Source of the DNA: an uncultured Chlorobiota bacterium
Lineage (GTDB): Bacteria > Bacteroidota > Bacteroidia > Bacteroidales > JAADGE01
NCBI GenBank assembly: GCA_947311255.1
Contig: CAMZKL010000006.1
Location: forward strand, 1-64,000
Direction: 5' to 3'
Length of the DNA: 64,000 nucleotides
Shown: one piece after another, positions 19,515 to 29,145 of the stretch
Numbering within the stretch: the stretch's first letter is position 1
How the letters are laid out: each line of letters starts with the position of its first letter
The notes under the pieces: generated by a model
The model's input: the letters and a program-made list of their open reading frames with translations, nothing else
Database searches by the model: none
Told to the model about the DNA's origin: nothing
Translations under genes and position numbers: made by a program

Positions 19515-19967
19515 ATGATAGTTGACAACAAATCAAATACGGCAATTTTAAAAATAAGTTATATGTTAATGTTAGGTCTTTTGTTTGCACTAACTTCATT
19601 GTATCTTTTTGAGCCTAGGAGTTCTGAAATTTTATTGTTTTTTATTGGGGGAGTAGTATTAACATATCTTGTTTTTCTTTTAAGAAAGTCTAATTATTTA
19701 TTTGTTGAATATTTAGGCAACAAACTTACGGTAAGATATTATACGGCACATCCGATTTTTAGACAGTTTAAAGCTTTTGAAATTCCAAAAAATTATTTTT
19801 ATGATTATGAAATTAAAAAGTCTTTTTGGGGTTTTCAGAAAACTGTTCAGTTTAAAGTTAAAACTCCAAAAGGCATTTTTATGTATCCCCCTTTAAGCAT
19901 TACTCTTTTATCTAAAAATCACATGATTGAATTAATTAAGATTTTAAATGAATTAAAAAAAAGTTAA
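19515..19967 (+). CDS. Small membrane protein of unknown function
   Basis: I start it at ATG 19515 (150 residues). The frame is open from a TTG at 19452, which would add 21 residues and overlap the upstream open frame of the divergent S46 gene. Two adjacent membrane segments lie at about residues 15-60 (ISYMLMLGLLFALTSLYLF and ILLFFIGGVVLTYLVFLL). A soluble, basic, beta-rich C-terminal part follows with YLGNKLTVRYY and VKTPKGIFMYPP. The layout resembles small two-TM proteins with a PH-like C-terminus, but I recognise no family. It converges on the ClC pair with only 18 bp between stops. Confidence 0.65.
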   Translation: MIVDNKSNTAILKISYMLMLGLLFALTSLYLFEPRSSEILLFFIGGVVLTYLVFLLRKSNYLFVEYLGNKLTVRYYTAHPIFRQFKAFEIPKNYFYDYEIKKSFWGFQKTVQFKVKTPKGIFMYPPLSITLLSKNHMIELIKILNELKKS

Positions 19968-19985
19968 ACATATTTTATCTTGGGT

Positions 19986-21809
19986 TTAGTAATCGGAAAA
20001 ACGTTTTAACAAACGTCTGTATGAAGAAAACACATTTGCTCTTGATACAAAGCCAACATACTTCCCTTTATTTAAAACAACAACATTAAATAATCCGCTT
20101 TTTTGAATTTTTTGTGCTATATCTTCCATATTGTCAGACAATTCAATATGAGTTAAAGGTTTAAACATTAAATTACTTGCAAAAACAGTTTTATATTTTT
20201 GTTCATTAAAAAGAACATCTTTAATATTTGCAATCGTTATTATTCCCATAAAATTGTTCCTTTCATCAACAACCGGAAAAATATTTCTTTCTGATTTTAT
20301 AAACGCTTCTTTTATTTCCTTTAAAGTACTTTCCGGTTTTAAAACGTAAAAGTTTTTTTCAATAAGTTTATTAATTTTCATCATAGACAGAACATTTTTG
20401 TCTTTATGATGAGTCATTAATTCTCCTCTTTTTGCAAGTTGTATCGTGTAAACAGAATTTTTATGAAATATTCTAACCGTTGCAAAAGATATTGTTGATA
20501 CAACCATAAGCGGAATAAAAAGCCCATATCCACCTGTTAAATCTCCAATTAAAAAAATTGCTGTAAGAGGAGCGTGTAAAACTCCGGCAATCATTCCTGC
20601 CATACCAACCATTGCAAAATTTTCTTTTGATAGAGAATTAACTCCAATCATACTCATTACAAATGTGAAAAACAAACCTGTGTTTGCACCCGTAAAAAGT
20701 GTTGGTGCAAAAATGCCGCCTATACCTCCGGCACCAAATGTTATTGATGTCGCAACAACCTTAAACAATATAATTACAAGAAATAAAATTAATATAACAA
20801 ATTGGTTATCTGAAAAGCTGCCAAAAATATGATTGTCGTGAAGATAGGAATAGCTACCATGCAATGCAGTATTCGTTACTTCGTAACCTTCGCCATAAAA
20901 AAACGGGAAAAAGTAAATTAAGACACCAAGCATAATTGCTCCTACAAATAATTTTAAATAGTTTCTTTTAATTTTTGAAAATTGTTTTTCTATAAATATG
21001 TATATTTTTGTAAAATATGCAGCAATTAGACCTGTTAAAATACCCAAAATTATATAATAAGGCAAATCACTCATTATAAAAGCAGTTTTTAACTCAAAAG
21101 GATATATTACTCCCAAGCCAAAAAGAAAATAAGATGTTAAAGCTCCTGTTACAGAGGAAATTAAAATAGGTGTTACTGTGTATATAGTAAGATCAATCAT
21201 GATCACTTCCAATGCAAAAACAACACCTGCCAATGGAGCTTTAAAAATTGCAGACATTGCTCCTGCCGCAGCTGCTCCAAGCAATAAAATTCTTTGTTTG
21301 TAACTTAAATGGAATATTTTGCCAAGCCCAGAACCGTATGCCGCTCCTGTTGCAACCGTAGGCCCTTCTAAACCGACAGAACCGCCAAAGCCAACAGTAA
21401 AAGCACTTGTAATAATTGATGAAAAAAGATTGTGAGTTTTTATGAAACCATGTTTTTTTGAAATAGCATAAAGCACTCCGGGAATACCATGTTCAACTTT
21501 CTTTTTAATAACATATTTAATAAAAATTACTGTGAAAAAAATTCCTATGGCAGGTAAAACAATATAGAGAAAATAACGTGTATCTTCAAAAAAAGAACTT
21601 TTTAAAAGTAATTGAATTAAATGTACTGCTCCCTTAATTAAAAATGCAGTTATTCCAGATAACAATCCAACAACTACCGACAAAATCATAATAAATTGTT
21701 TATCCGGTAAATGTTTAATTCTCCATTTTAGTAATTTAAATGTATAATAATGCAACTTTCTTTTAGAAAACAGCTTAGATACTTCTATTTTTATATTTAA
21801 CTTATTCAT
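19986..21809 (-). CDS. ClC-family chloride channel/transporter with CBS pair
   Basis: The protein has 607 residues: a ClC membrane domain (~30-430) and two C-terminal CBS domains (~440-600). The ion-path motifs are GSVGLEGP (with the gating glutamate) and GGIGGIFAPTLFTGA. The usual GSGIP segment reads EHGIP here. The position of the internal proton glutamate of exchangers (second E of IEE in E. coli ClC) is Val in FALEVIM, as in ClC channels. Passive chloride or anion conduction is therefore a fair guess, not proof. It overlaps the preceding ClC gene by 8 bp (ATGAATAA), so the two are translationally coupled and perhaps heterodimeric. Confidence 0.92.
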   Translation of the reverse strand: MNKLNIKIEVSKLFSKRKLHYYTFKLLKWRIKHLPDKQFIMILSVVVGLLSGITAFLIKGAVHLIQLLLKSSFFEDTRYFLYIVLPAIGIFFTVIFIKYVIKKKVEHGIPGVLYAISKKHGFIKTHNLFSSIITSAFTVGFGGSVGLEGPTVATGAAYGSGLGKIFHLSYKQRILLLGAAAAGAMSAIFKAPLAGVVFALEVIMIDLTIYTVTPILISSVTGALTSYFLFGLGVIYPFELKTAFIMSDLPYYIILGILTGLIAAYFTKIYIFIEKQFSKIKRNYLKLFVGAIMLGVLIYFFPFFYGEGYEVTNTALHGSYSYLHDNHIFGSFSDNQFVILILFLVIILFKVVATSITFGAGGIGGIFAPTLFTGANTGLFFTFVMSMIGVNSLSKENFAMVGMAGMIAGVLHAPLTAIFLIGDLTGGYGLFIPLMVVSTISFATVRIFHKNSVYTIQLAKRGELMTHHKDKNVLSMMKINKLIEKNFYVLKPESTLKEIKEAFIKSERNIFPVVDERNNFMGIITIANIKDVLFNEQKYKTVFASNLMFKPLTHIELSDNMEDIAQKIQKSGLFNVVVLNKGKYVGFVSRANVFSSYRRLLKRFSDY

Positions 21810-23580
21810 GTGAAATGTTTACTAAATGTTTTCTGTATTCATTAAACATTCTTGATTTTGATACAAAGCCGATATATTTTCCGTCTTCTATTACAGGTAA
21901 ATTCCAAGAATTTGTTTTATTAAACTTATTTATAACAGACTTCATTTTATCTGATTTCTTTATAATTGCAGGGGGTATTTGCATTAAATCGTGTGCATAA
22001 GTGTTGTCATAATACTCTTTGTTAAACATAATTTCTCTAATATCGTCTAAAAGCAAAATCCCAAAAAGTTTTTTTTCACTATCAATTATCGGAAAAATAT
22101 TTCTTTTAGATTTAGAAACAGCTTTAATAATTTCACGCAAACTATCTTCCGGATGAATTTCAACAAAATCACTTTCTATAATATTGTTAAGTTCCATAAA
22201 ATTCAGAACAGCATCATCTTTATTATGTGTTATTAAACTTCCCTCCATCGCTAATTCTTTTGTGAAGATTGAATTCGGCTCCAATGACTTTGAAATTATA
22301 TAACTAACAGTAGTTGTTAACATAAGAGGAACAATAAGTTCATAACCAACCGTTATTTCTATAATCATAAAAATTCCTGTTAATGGTGCTTGTAATATTC
22401 CTCCCAACATTGCAGCCATTCCAACAAATGCAAAGTTTCTTTCCGAAAGATGTATTCCAATTTCAAAAACATTTATTGTATGGGCAAAAACAAAACCGAA
22501 AGCAGCTCCCATAAACAATGAAGGTGCAAAAATTCCTCCTACTCCTCCGGAGCTTATAGTTATTCCTACGGCAAAAACTTTAGTTATAACCAAAAAAAGA
22601 AAAAAAACAATCAAAACTAAAGCATTTCTGTCAATAGAATGAAAGATTGAATTATCTATAATTTTATAAACGTTTCCCGAAAGTATTAATCGTATGGTAT
22701 TAAAACCCTCTCCAAACAAAGGAGGGAAAATAAAAATTAAAACTCCTAATAAAACACTTCCAAGCAATAGTCGATTTTTGTTTTTTTTTATTTTATGAAA
22801 TCTTTTTTTTATGAAAAAGAAAATATCTGTGAAATAATATGATAAAATACCTGAAATTATTCCGAATACTATAAAAAAAGGTATATCTGACAACTTGAAC
22901 TTATCAAGAACATCAATATTAAATAATACTTCCGGATTTGAAAAAATACGAGGAATTATTGCTCCGCTAACTGATGCAACAAGTAAAGGAATTAATGAAA
23001 ACCTACTAAAATCTATAAGTAAGACTTCAAGAGCAAATATTACTCCAGCAACAGGGGTATTAAAAATTGCTGCAATTGCTCCTGATGAACCACAGGCAAG
23101 AAGTAGTGTTACAGTTTTATAATCTGCCTTAAACAAAACACCCAAACGAGAGCCTATTGCTGCTCCTGTTGAAATAATAGGAGACTCTAAACCAATTGAC
23201 CCTCCAAACCCAGCTGTCAACATTCCTCCTGTTAACGAAGAAAAAATTTTATGTGCTTTCATTTTGCTGCCTCTTTTTGCTATTGCATCCAAAATGGCAG
23301 TAATATTGTGATTTGTCATATCTTTTATGACATATTTTTTCAAGAGAACTGTTAATGTTATTCCTATAATCGGATAAATTAAAAAAAAATAATTTTTTAT
23401 ATCGAACTTGCTCTCGTCAACTAATATATTTCGTAAAAAATATACTCCGTTTTTTAAAAGCAAGGCCAAACTTCCGGAAACTAAACCGGTAATCAGGCTA
23501 AGTATCAGCAAAAGATTTCTACTGGATAAATGGCTTGTTTTTAAAATGTAAAAGTTTAAGGTTCTTTTTAAATTTGGCAT
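21802..23580 (-). CDS. ClC-family chloride channel/transporter with CBS pair (paralogue)
   Basis: 592 residues, first gene of the ClC pair, with the same design: membrane domain then two CBS domains (~440-590). The motifs are GSIGLESP (gating Glu retained, Gly changed to Ser), GGVGGIFAPSLFMGA and FALEVLLIDF. The GSGIP site is replaced by NHNIT, so the selectivity filter deviates more than in its partner. CBS domains often bind adenine nucleotides and tune gating. The two genes share layout throughout and arose by tandem duplication. A 66-bp gap separates it from hemW upstream on the same strand. Confidence 0.92.
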   Translation of the reverse strand: MPNLKRTLNFYILKTSHLSSRNLLLILSLITGLVSGSLALLLKNGVYFLRNILVDESKFDIKNYFFLIYPIIGITLTVLLKKYVIKDMTNHNITAILDAIAKRGSKMKAHKIFSSLTGGMLTAGFGGSIGLESPIISTGAAIGSRLGVLFKADYKTVTLLLACGSSGAIAAIFNTPVAGVIFALEVLLIDFSRFSLIPLLVASVSGAIIPRIFSNPEVLFNIDVLDKFKLSDIPFFIVFGIISGILSYYFTDIFFFIKKRFHKIKKNKNRLLLGSVLLGVLIFIFPPLFGEGFNTIRLILSGNVYKIIDNSIFHSIDRNALVLIVFFLFLVITKVFAVGITISSGGVGGIFAPSLFMGAAFGFVFAHTINVFEIGIHLSERNFAFVGMAAMLGGILQAPLTGIFMIIEITVGYELIVPLMLTTTVSYIISKSLEPNSIFTKELAMEGSLITHNKDDAVLNFMELNNIIESDFVEIHPEDSLREIIKAVSKSKRNIFPIIDSEKKLFGILLLDDIREIMFNKEYYDNTYAHDLMQIPPAIIKKSDKMKSVINKFNKTNSWNLPVIEDGKYIGFVSKSRMFNEYRKHLVNISHE

Positions 23581-23646
23581 TATTTAATTTTAAAAATGCA
23601 AAAATAACGTAAAGAATAATTTTAAAGGTCTTTTTTTAATATTTTT

Positions 23647-24774
23647 CTATTCAAAAAACAATTCTAATAAAATACTATCTTCAATAAACTTTCCCTTTGC
23701 TGTAATTTTAAGACTTTCGTTTTCTTTTATTACTAATTTTTGGGCAATTAATTTTTCCGACTTTTCAATTAAAAAATCATAATATTTTCTTGGGAAATTT
23801 TCTTTTAAATATATTAAATCAAGCCCCCACATTGTTCTTAATGATGTAATTATGTTGTCATTATATTGGTCTCTTATACTTAGATTTTCTTTTTCAAAAA
23901 AACATTTACCTTCCCTCACCTTTTTAATATAGTTAGAAATATTAGAAACATTAAACTGCCTTGAATTTCCATTGTATGAATGTGCAGAAGCCCCTATTCC
24001 AATGTAATGTGTTTGTTTCCAATATGCAGAATTATGTTTTGAATACTGTCCTTCTTTCGCAAAATTTGACGTTTCGTAATGAACAAAATTATGTTTTTTT
24101 GCTTCTGAAATTAATAATTCAAACTGTTGAATACTTTTATCTTCCGAAACTTCTTTTATTTTTCCTTTTTTAAGAAATTTACTAAAAACCGTATTGGGTT
24201 CATATGTTAAATGATAGGCAGATAAATGGGAAATATTTAAAGCAAAGAATTTTTTAAGATTATTTTTCCAACCTTCAATATTCATCTTTGGCAAACCGTA
24301 AATTAAGTCTCCACTTAAATTTGTATATCCTTGATTTTGAAGCAGTTTTACAGCTTTATTATTTTCTTCTGATTGATGCCTTCGGTTCATTAACTTTAAA
24401 TCTTCATTAGAAAAAGATTGTAAACCAATGCTTATCCTATTTATGTCTGTATTTTTTAACGCTTTTACATACTGTAAATTAATATCATCTGGGTTAACTT
24501 CAAGAGTTATTTCTACATTGTTTTTTACATTAAATATTTTTATGATTTCAGAAATAAGACTTTGTATTTCTGAAGGCTTAATTAGGCTAGGCGTTCCTCC
24601 TCCAAAATATATCGTTTCAATTTCTTTATTTTTAATATAATTTTTTCTTAATTTTATCTCTTGGCTTAATGCAATTAAATAATCTTTTTTATGTTTTAAA
24701 GATAAGGTTGTATAGAAATCGCAGTAAAAACATTTCTTTGCACAAAATGGAATATGAATATAAATTCCGGACAT
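23647..24774 (-). CDS. hemW: Radical SAM heme chaperone HemW
   Basis: The protein has 375 residues. The radical SAM cluster motif is C11-x3-C15-x2-C18 (IHIPFCAKKCFYCDFY), followed by YFGGGTPSLI and SIGLQSFSNEDLKLMNR. The HemW-type C-terminal winged-helix part is present. Long annotated as oxygen-independent coproporphyrinogen oxidase, HemW proteins instead bind and deliver heme. The ATG at 24774 directly abuts the divergent ATG of the VanZ-like gene, leaving no room for separate leaders. Confidence 0.92.
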   Translation of the reverse strand: MSGIYIHIPFCAKKCFYCDFYTTLSLKHKKDYLIALSQEIKLRKNYIKNKEIETIYFGGGTPSLIKPSEIQSLISEIIKIFNVKNNVEITLEVNPDDINLQYVKALKNTDINRISIGLQSFSNEDLKLMNRRHQSEENNKAVKLLQNQGYTNLSGDLIYGLPKMNIEGWKNNLKKFFALNISHLSAYHLTYEPNTVFSKFLKKGKIKEVSEDKSIQQFELLISEAKKHNFVHYETSNFAKEGQYSKHNSAYWKQTHYIGIGASAHSYNGNSRQFNVSNISNYIKKVREGKCFFEKENLSIRDQYNDNIITSLRTMWGLDLIYLKENFPRKYYDFLIEKSEKLIAQKLVIKENESLKITAKGKFIEDSILLELFFE

Positions 24775-25164
24775 ATGATTTTTTTAAAGTATTATAAATC
24801 AACAATTATTTTTATTCTAGTTTTATTATTAAGTCTTTTGCCTGCTAACTCAACAGCAAAAATTCACTTTCTCAATCTACCATATTTTGATAAAGTTATT
24901 CATTTTTTAATGTATTTTTCATTAACATTTGTTTTGTTTCTCGACATCAAAATTAAAATAAAAAACCCGACAAGACTATTTATCTTTCGGGTAGTTATAT
25001 TATTAATAGTTTGGAGTGGTTTTCTTGAAATTATTCAAGAAACTTTTATTTTAGGTCGTTCTGGCAGTTGGTTTGATTTTCTTGCAAATACTTTTGGTGT
25101 AATATTTGGAACTTTTGTATTTCATAGAATATCTAAATTTGCAAAAACTCATCAAGACTATTAA
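24775..25164 (+). CDS. VanZ-like family membrane protein
   Basis: 129 residues from ATG 24775; an upstream in-frame ATG at 24754 would overlap hemW by 21 bp. There are about four membrane segments. It carries the family marks DKVIHFLMYFSLTFVL and, in the C-terminal half, GFLEIIQETFILGRSGSWFDFLANTFG (E-Q-R-D-N pattern of VanZ-like proteins). The function of most members outside glycopeptide tolerance is unknown. The 3' end overlaps the end of the convergent Rrf2 gene by 32 bp. Confidence 0.82.
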   Translation: MIFLKYYKSTIIFILVLLLSLLPANSTAKIHFLNLPYFDKVIHFLMYFSLTFVLFLDIKIKIKNPTRLFIFRVVILLIVWSGFLEIIQETFILGRSGSWFDFLANTFGVIFGTFVFHRISKFAKTHQDY

Positions 25165-25576
25165 TCCCTTTTGCAAACTCCCCAATTGTTTGCTCTTTAA
25201 ATGTTTTTTCCAGCATTTCTCTTACTTTATGAGATTTTCCCATGAAGGGACATAGGTCTGTGTATTCTGGATTGCTTTCGCAAATTTTAACACCAATAAG
25301 GCATTCATGAAAAACATCGTCTCCATCAATTATCTTAACAATATCATATAAGGAAATTTTTTCGGGTGCTTTTGCCAAACTAAATCCCCCATGAGGACCT
25401 TTAACAGAATTTAATATTTTATTCTTCGCAAGAGTTTGCATTATTTTACCTAAAAATGGGCCAGGTAAGTTTAAATCTTCTGAAATTTTTTTTATTCCAA
25501 TCTTCTTTTCTCCGTCAGAATTTACAGCAATATAAAGAATTGCACGTATTCCGTATTTACAAGTATTTGATATCAT
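25133..25576 (-). CDS. Rrf2-family transcriptional regulator, probable Fe-S sensor
   Basis: 147 residues from the ATG at 25576 (MISNTCKYGIRAILYIAV, the usual start of the family); a start 10 codons earlier is possible. A winged helix-turn-helix lies at ~1-75 with VKGPHGGFSLAKAPE as the wing. Three cysteines, C92, C99 and C109 (spacing x6, x9), sit where IscR/NsrR ligate an iron-sulfur cluster. Sensing of Fe-S status, nitric oxide or redox is likely. The target genes are not evident here; neighbours are the VanZ-like gene and ileS. Confidence 0.87.
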   Translation of the reverse strand: MISNTCKYGIRAILYIAVNSDGEKKIGIKKISEDLNLPGPFLGKIMQTLAKNKILNSVKGPHGGFSLAKAPEKISLYDIVKIIDGDDVFHECLIGVKICESNPEYTDLCPFMGKSHKVREMLEKTFKEQTIGEFAKGINSLDEFLQI

Positions 25577-25733
25577 ATTCCTATTTAAAACCCCAAATAT
25601 ATACATATTTTAATTTTATGGAGTTAAAACTCTTTTTTTCTTTTATCTAAATATTTATTAAATTCTTTTTTTGCAAAAGCCTCAACACTTGTCTATTTTT
25701 TTTACAGCAGAATAATATATCCTAAAAAAAATT

Positions 25734-25741
25734 TATATTTG
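25734..25741 (+). promoter_or_regulatory. -7 element upstream of ileS
   Basis: TATATTTG matches TAnnTTTG, 41 nt before the ileS ATG. No good -33 TTTG is seen at the expected distance. Confidence 0.4.
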
Positions 25742-25781
25742 CAAAATTCAAAATTTTGAATAAAGAAAAATATGTTATAAT

Positions 25782-28700
25782 ATGAATAAAAAGTTTCCAA
25801 TATACAAAGGTTTAGATTTATCAAAAATTAATAAAGATATTCTTAAAAAGTGGGAAAATGAAAACACTTTTGAAAAAAGTTTAACAGAAAGAAATGGCAA
25901 AAAAGAATATGTTTTTTATGAAGGACCTCCTTCTGCCAACGGAATGCCAGGTATTCACCATGTTATTTCAAGAACTTTAAAAGATACATTTTGTCGCTAT
26001 AAAACTTTGCAAGGATATAGGGTTGAAAGGAAAGCTGGTTGGGACACACATGGTTTGCCGGTTGAACTTGGTGTAGAAAAACTTCTTGAAATTACAAAAG
26101 AAGATATTGGTAAAACAATTTCCGAAGACGAATATAATGCAACTTGCAAAAAAGAAGTTATGCGTTATACCGATGCTTGGCAAGATATTACAAAACAAAT
26201 GGGCTATTGGGTAGATATGGAAAACCCATATATTACCTATGACACCAAATATATGGAAACACTTTGGTGGTTAATTAAGCAGTTCTACAAAAAAGGTTTG
26301 CTATATAAAGGTTATACAATTCAACCATATTCGCCGGCAGCAGGAACAGGACTAAGTTCTCACGAACTTAATATGCCAGGAGCATACAAAGATGTTAAAG
26401 ACACAACAGGTATTGCACAGTTCAAATTAATAAAAAATGAAAAATCAGAATTTTTATTTGAAGATGTTGATACTGATTTATACATACTTGCATGGACAAC
26501 AACCCCATGGACATTGCTATCGAATACTGCTCTTGCTGTGGGGAAAGGCATAAAATATGTTAAAATAAAAACATTTAATCCTTATACAGGAATACCTGTT
26601 ACTCTTATAATGGCAAAAGACTTAATGCCATCTTTATTTCCTGAGAAAAATGCAGAATTAGATTTTTCCGAATATAAAAAAGGAGATAAAAAAATACCTT
26701 TTAAAGTATTAGGCGAATTTTTTAAAGGAAGCGATATTGAAGGATTAAGATATGAACAACTTCTTCCATACCAACAACCGGAAGATGGTGATGCTTTCCG
26801 AGTAATTATAGGCGACTTTGTAACAACAACAGATGGTACAGGAATAGTTCATATAGCACCAAGTTTTGGAGCAGACGATTTTCGTGTTGCTAAACAAAAC
26901 GGAATAGGTTCATTAACTTTGGTTGATAAAAGAGGTCGGTTTGTTGAAGGTGTAGGAGAATTTAGCGGCAGAGTTGTTAAAAATTCATACGATAAAACAA
27001 TTGACGCAAAAACACCAAGTATTGATGTAGATATTGTTGTAAAATTAAAACAAGAAAACCTATTATTTAAGGCAGAAAAACATGAGCATTCATATCCACA
27101 TTGTTGGAGGACAAACAAACCAATACTTTATTATCCGCTTGATTCTTGGTTTATAAAATCTACCGCAATGAAAGACAGGATGGTAGAGCTTAACAAAACC
27201 ATAAACTGGCAACCAAAATCAACAGGAGAAGGGCGTTTTGGAAAATGGCTTGAAAACTTAATTGATTGGAACTTATCACGTTCGAGATATTGGGGAACAC
27301 CTCTTCCAATTTGGAGAACAGATGATGGCGAAGAGGAAATTTGCATTGGCTCTGTTGAAGAACTCAAAAATGAAGCAGAAAAAGCCGTGAAAGCTGGTTT
27401 TATGAAAGAAAACCCACTAAAAGATTTTATTCCCGGAGATTTTTCAAGAGAAAATTATGATAAATTTGATTTGCATAAGCATTGGGTAGATAAAATATTT
27501 TTGGTATCGGCATCAGGCAAAAAAATGACACGAGAAAATGACCTTATTGATGTTTGGTTCGATTCGGGAGCAATGCCTTATGCACAAGTTCATTATCCTT
27601 TTGAAAATAAAGAAAATTTTAACAAAGTTTACCCTGCCGATTTTATTGCCGAGGGAGTTGACCAAACAAGAGGTTGGTTTTTTACACTTCATGCAATTGC
27701 TGTAATGCTTTTTGATTCTGTTGCATATAAAAATGTAATATCAACAGGTTTGGTGCTTGATAAAAATGGTGATAAAATGTCTAAATCAAAACCTGAAACT
27801 TTGATTGACCCATTTGATAGTATTGAAAAATTCGGTTCAGACCCAATTCGTTGGTATATGATTACAAATGCCAGACCATGGGATAATTTACGTTTTGATA
27901 TTGCCGGAGTGGAAGAGGTAAAACGAAAGTTTTTTGGCACACTTTATAATACATATTCATTTTTTGCATTGTATGCAAATCTTGATGGCTTTGCTTTTCA
28001 AGAAAAAGAAATTCCTAATAATGAGAAACCCGAAATTGATAAATGGATAATTTCATTATTAAACACATTAATAAAAGATGTTGAAACAGAGCTTGATGGC
28101 TACGAACCAACAAATGCAGGACGTTTAATCCAAACTTTTGTGGGAGACAATTTAAGCAACTGGTATGTTCGTCTTAACAGAAAACGTTTTTGGGGACAAG
28201 ATTATGATAATGACAAAGTTTCGGCATATCAAACACTTTATATTTGCCTTGAAACTGTGGCAAAACTTATGTCGCCAATTGCTCCATTTTATGCAGAGCA
28301 ATTATACTCCGACCTAAATAGTGTAAGTGGAAAAGACACAAATTCTATTCACATTTCAAGTTTTCCAAAATACGATAACTCATTGGTAAATAAAGATTTA
28401 GAAGAAAGAATGGAACTCGCTCAACAAATTTCTTCATTATCATTAAGTTTAAGAAGAAAAAGCAAGTTGAAAGTTAGGCAACCACTTCAAAAAATAATGA
28501 TTCCTATTTTGGATAATTCTTTCCAAAAGAAAGTTGAGGCAGTTAAAGACATAATATTATCAGAAATTAACGTTAAGGAAATTGAGTACTTAAAAAATGC
28601 AGAAGGAATAATTGTTAAAAACTTAAAGCCAGATTTCCGTGTAATGGGGAAAAAATATGGTAAATTGGTCAAAAATATTGCAAAAGAACTTTCAGCATTT

Positions 28701-29144
28701 ACGCAAGAAGATATTTCAACTTTTGAAAAAGAAGGGAAATACACGATTAATCTTGAAGGAGAAAATATTGATTTATCAATTGATGAGGTACAAATTACAA
28801 CAGAAGATATTCCCGGTTTATTAGCTGTAAATAAAGGCTCGTTAACTGTTGCACTAGACACAAGCGTTACGGAAGAGCTAAAATTAGAGGGAATTGCAAG
28901 AGAAATTGTAAACAAAGTACAAAATATAAGAAAAGATTCCGGTTATGAAGTTACTGACACTATTATTATAGATATTAAAAATCAAGAAAAAATAAATGAT
29001 GCTGTAAACATTCATAAAGAATATATTAAATCACAAGTTTTAGCAACAGAAATTAATATTGTTGAAGAATTAAAGAGCGAAAATATAAACGATATTGAAA
29101 TTGATGAAGAAATAAAATCAAGAATTTCAGTAAAAAAAACTTAA
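25782..29144 (+). CDS. ileS: Isoleucyl-tRNA synthetase (eukaryote-like type 2)
   Basis: 1120-residue class Ia synthetase charging tRNA-Ile. The HIGH-like motif sits in GPPSANGMPGIHHVISR and the catalytic-site segment is GWDTHGLPVE. The large CP1 editing domain follows (ILAWTTTPWTLLSNTALAVG; THDVD-type region around GADDFRVAKQNG). KMSKS is in DKNGDKMSKSKPETLID. The C-terminal anticodon-binding part has no Cys4 zinc finger. Length and missing zinc finger point to the IleS2 type, which is usually insensitive to mupirocin. It heads a cluster with the nuclease gene 1 bp downstream. Confidence 0.97.
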   Translation: MNKKFPIYKGLDLSKINKDILKKWENENTFEKSLTERNGKKEYVFYEGPPSANGMPGIHHVISRTLKDTFCRYKTLQGYRVERKAGWDTHGLPVELGVEKLLEITKEDIGKTISEDEYNATCKKEVMRYTDAWQDITKQMGYWVDMENPYITYDTKYMETLWWLIKQFYKKGLLYKGYTIQPYSPAAGTGLSSHELNMPGAYKDVKDTTGIAQFKLIKNEKSEFLFEDVDTDLYILAWTTTPWTLLSNTALAVGKGIKYVKIKTFNPYTGIPVTLIMAKDLMPSLFPEKNAELDFSEYKKGDKKIPFKVLGEFFKGSDIEGLRYEQLLPYQQPEDGDAFRVIIGDFVTTTDGTGIVHIAPSFGADDFRVAKQNGIGSLTLVDKRGRFVEGVGEFSGRVVKNSYDKTIDAKTPSIDVDIVVKLKQENLLFKAEKHEHSYPHCWRTNKPILYYPLDSWFIKSTAMKDRMVELNKTINWQPKSTGEGRFGKWLENLIDWNLSRSRYWGTPLPIWRTDDGEEEICIGSVEELKNEAEKAVKAGFMKENPLKDFIPGDFSRENYDKFDLHKHWVDKIFLVSASGKKMTRENDLIDVWFDSGAMPYAQVHYPFENKENFNKVYPADFIAEGVDQTRGWFFTLHAIAVMLFDSVAYKNVISTGLVLDKNGDKMSKSKPETLIDPFDSIEKFGSDPIRWYMITNARPWDNLRFDIAGVEEVKRKFFGTLYNTYSFFALYANLDGFAFQEKEIPNNEKPEIDKWIISLLNTLIKDVETELDGYEPTNAGRLIQTFVGDNLSNWYVRLNRKRFWGQDYDNDKVSAYQTLYICLETVAKLMSPIAPFYAEQLYSDLNSVSGKDTNSIHISSFPKYDNSLVNKDLEERMELAQQISSLSLSLRRKSKLKVRQPLQKIMIPILDNSFQKKVEAVKDIILSEINVKEIEYLKNAEGIIVKNLKPDFRVMGKKYGKLVKNIAKELSAFTQEDISTFEKEGKYTINLEGENIDLSIDEVQITTEDIPGLLAVNKGSLTVALDTSVTEELKLEGIAREIVNKVQNIRKDSGYEVTDTIIIDIKNQEKINDAVNIHKEYIKSQVLATEINIVEELKSENINDIEIDEEIKSRISVKKT

Positions 29145-29145
29145 A

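Noticed and set aside
28487..28915. 142-residue Ser-rich open frame antisense to ileS
   Set aside because: It is a shadow of the well-conserved ileS coding strand, with low-complexity composition and no promoter.
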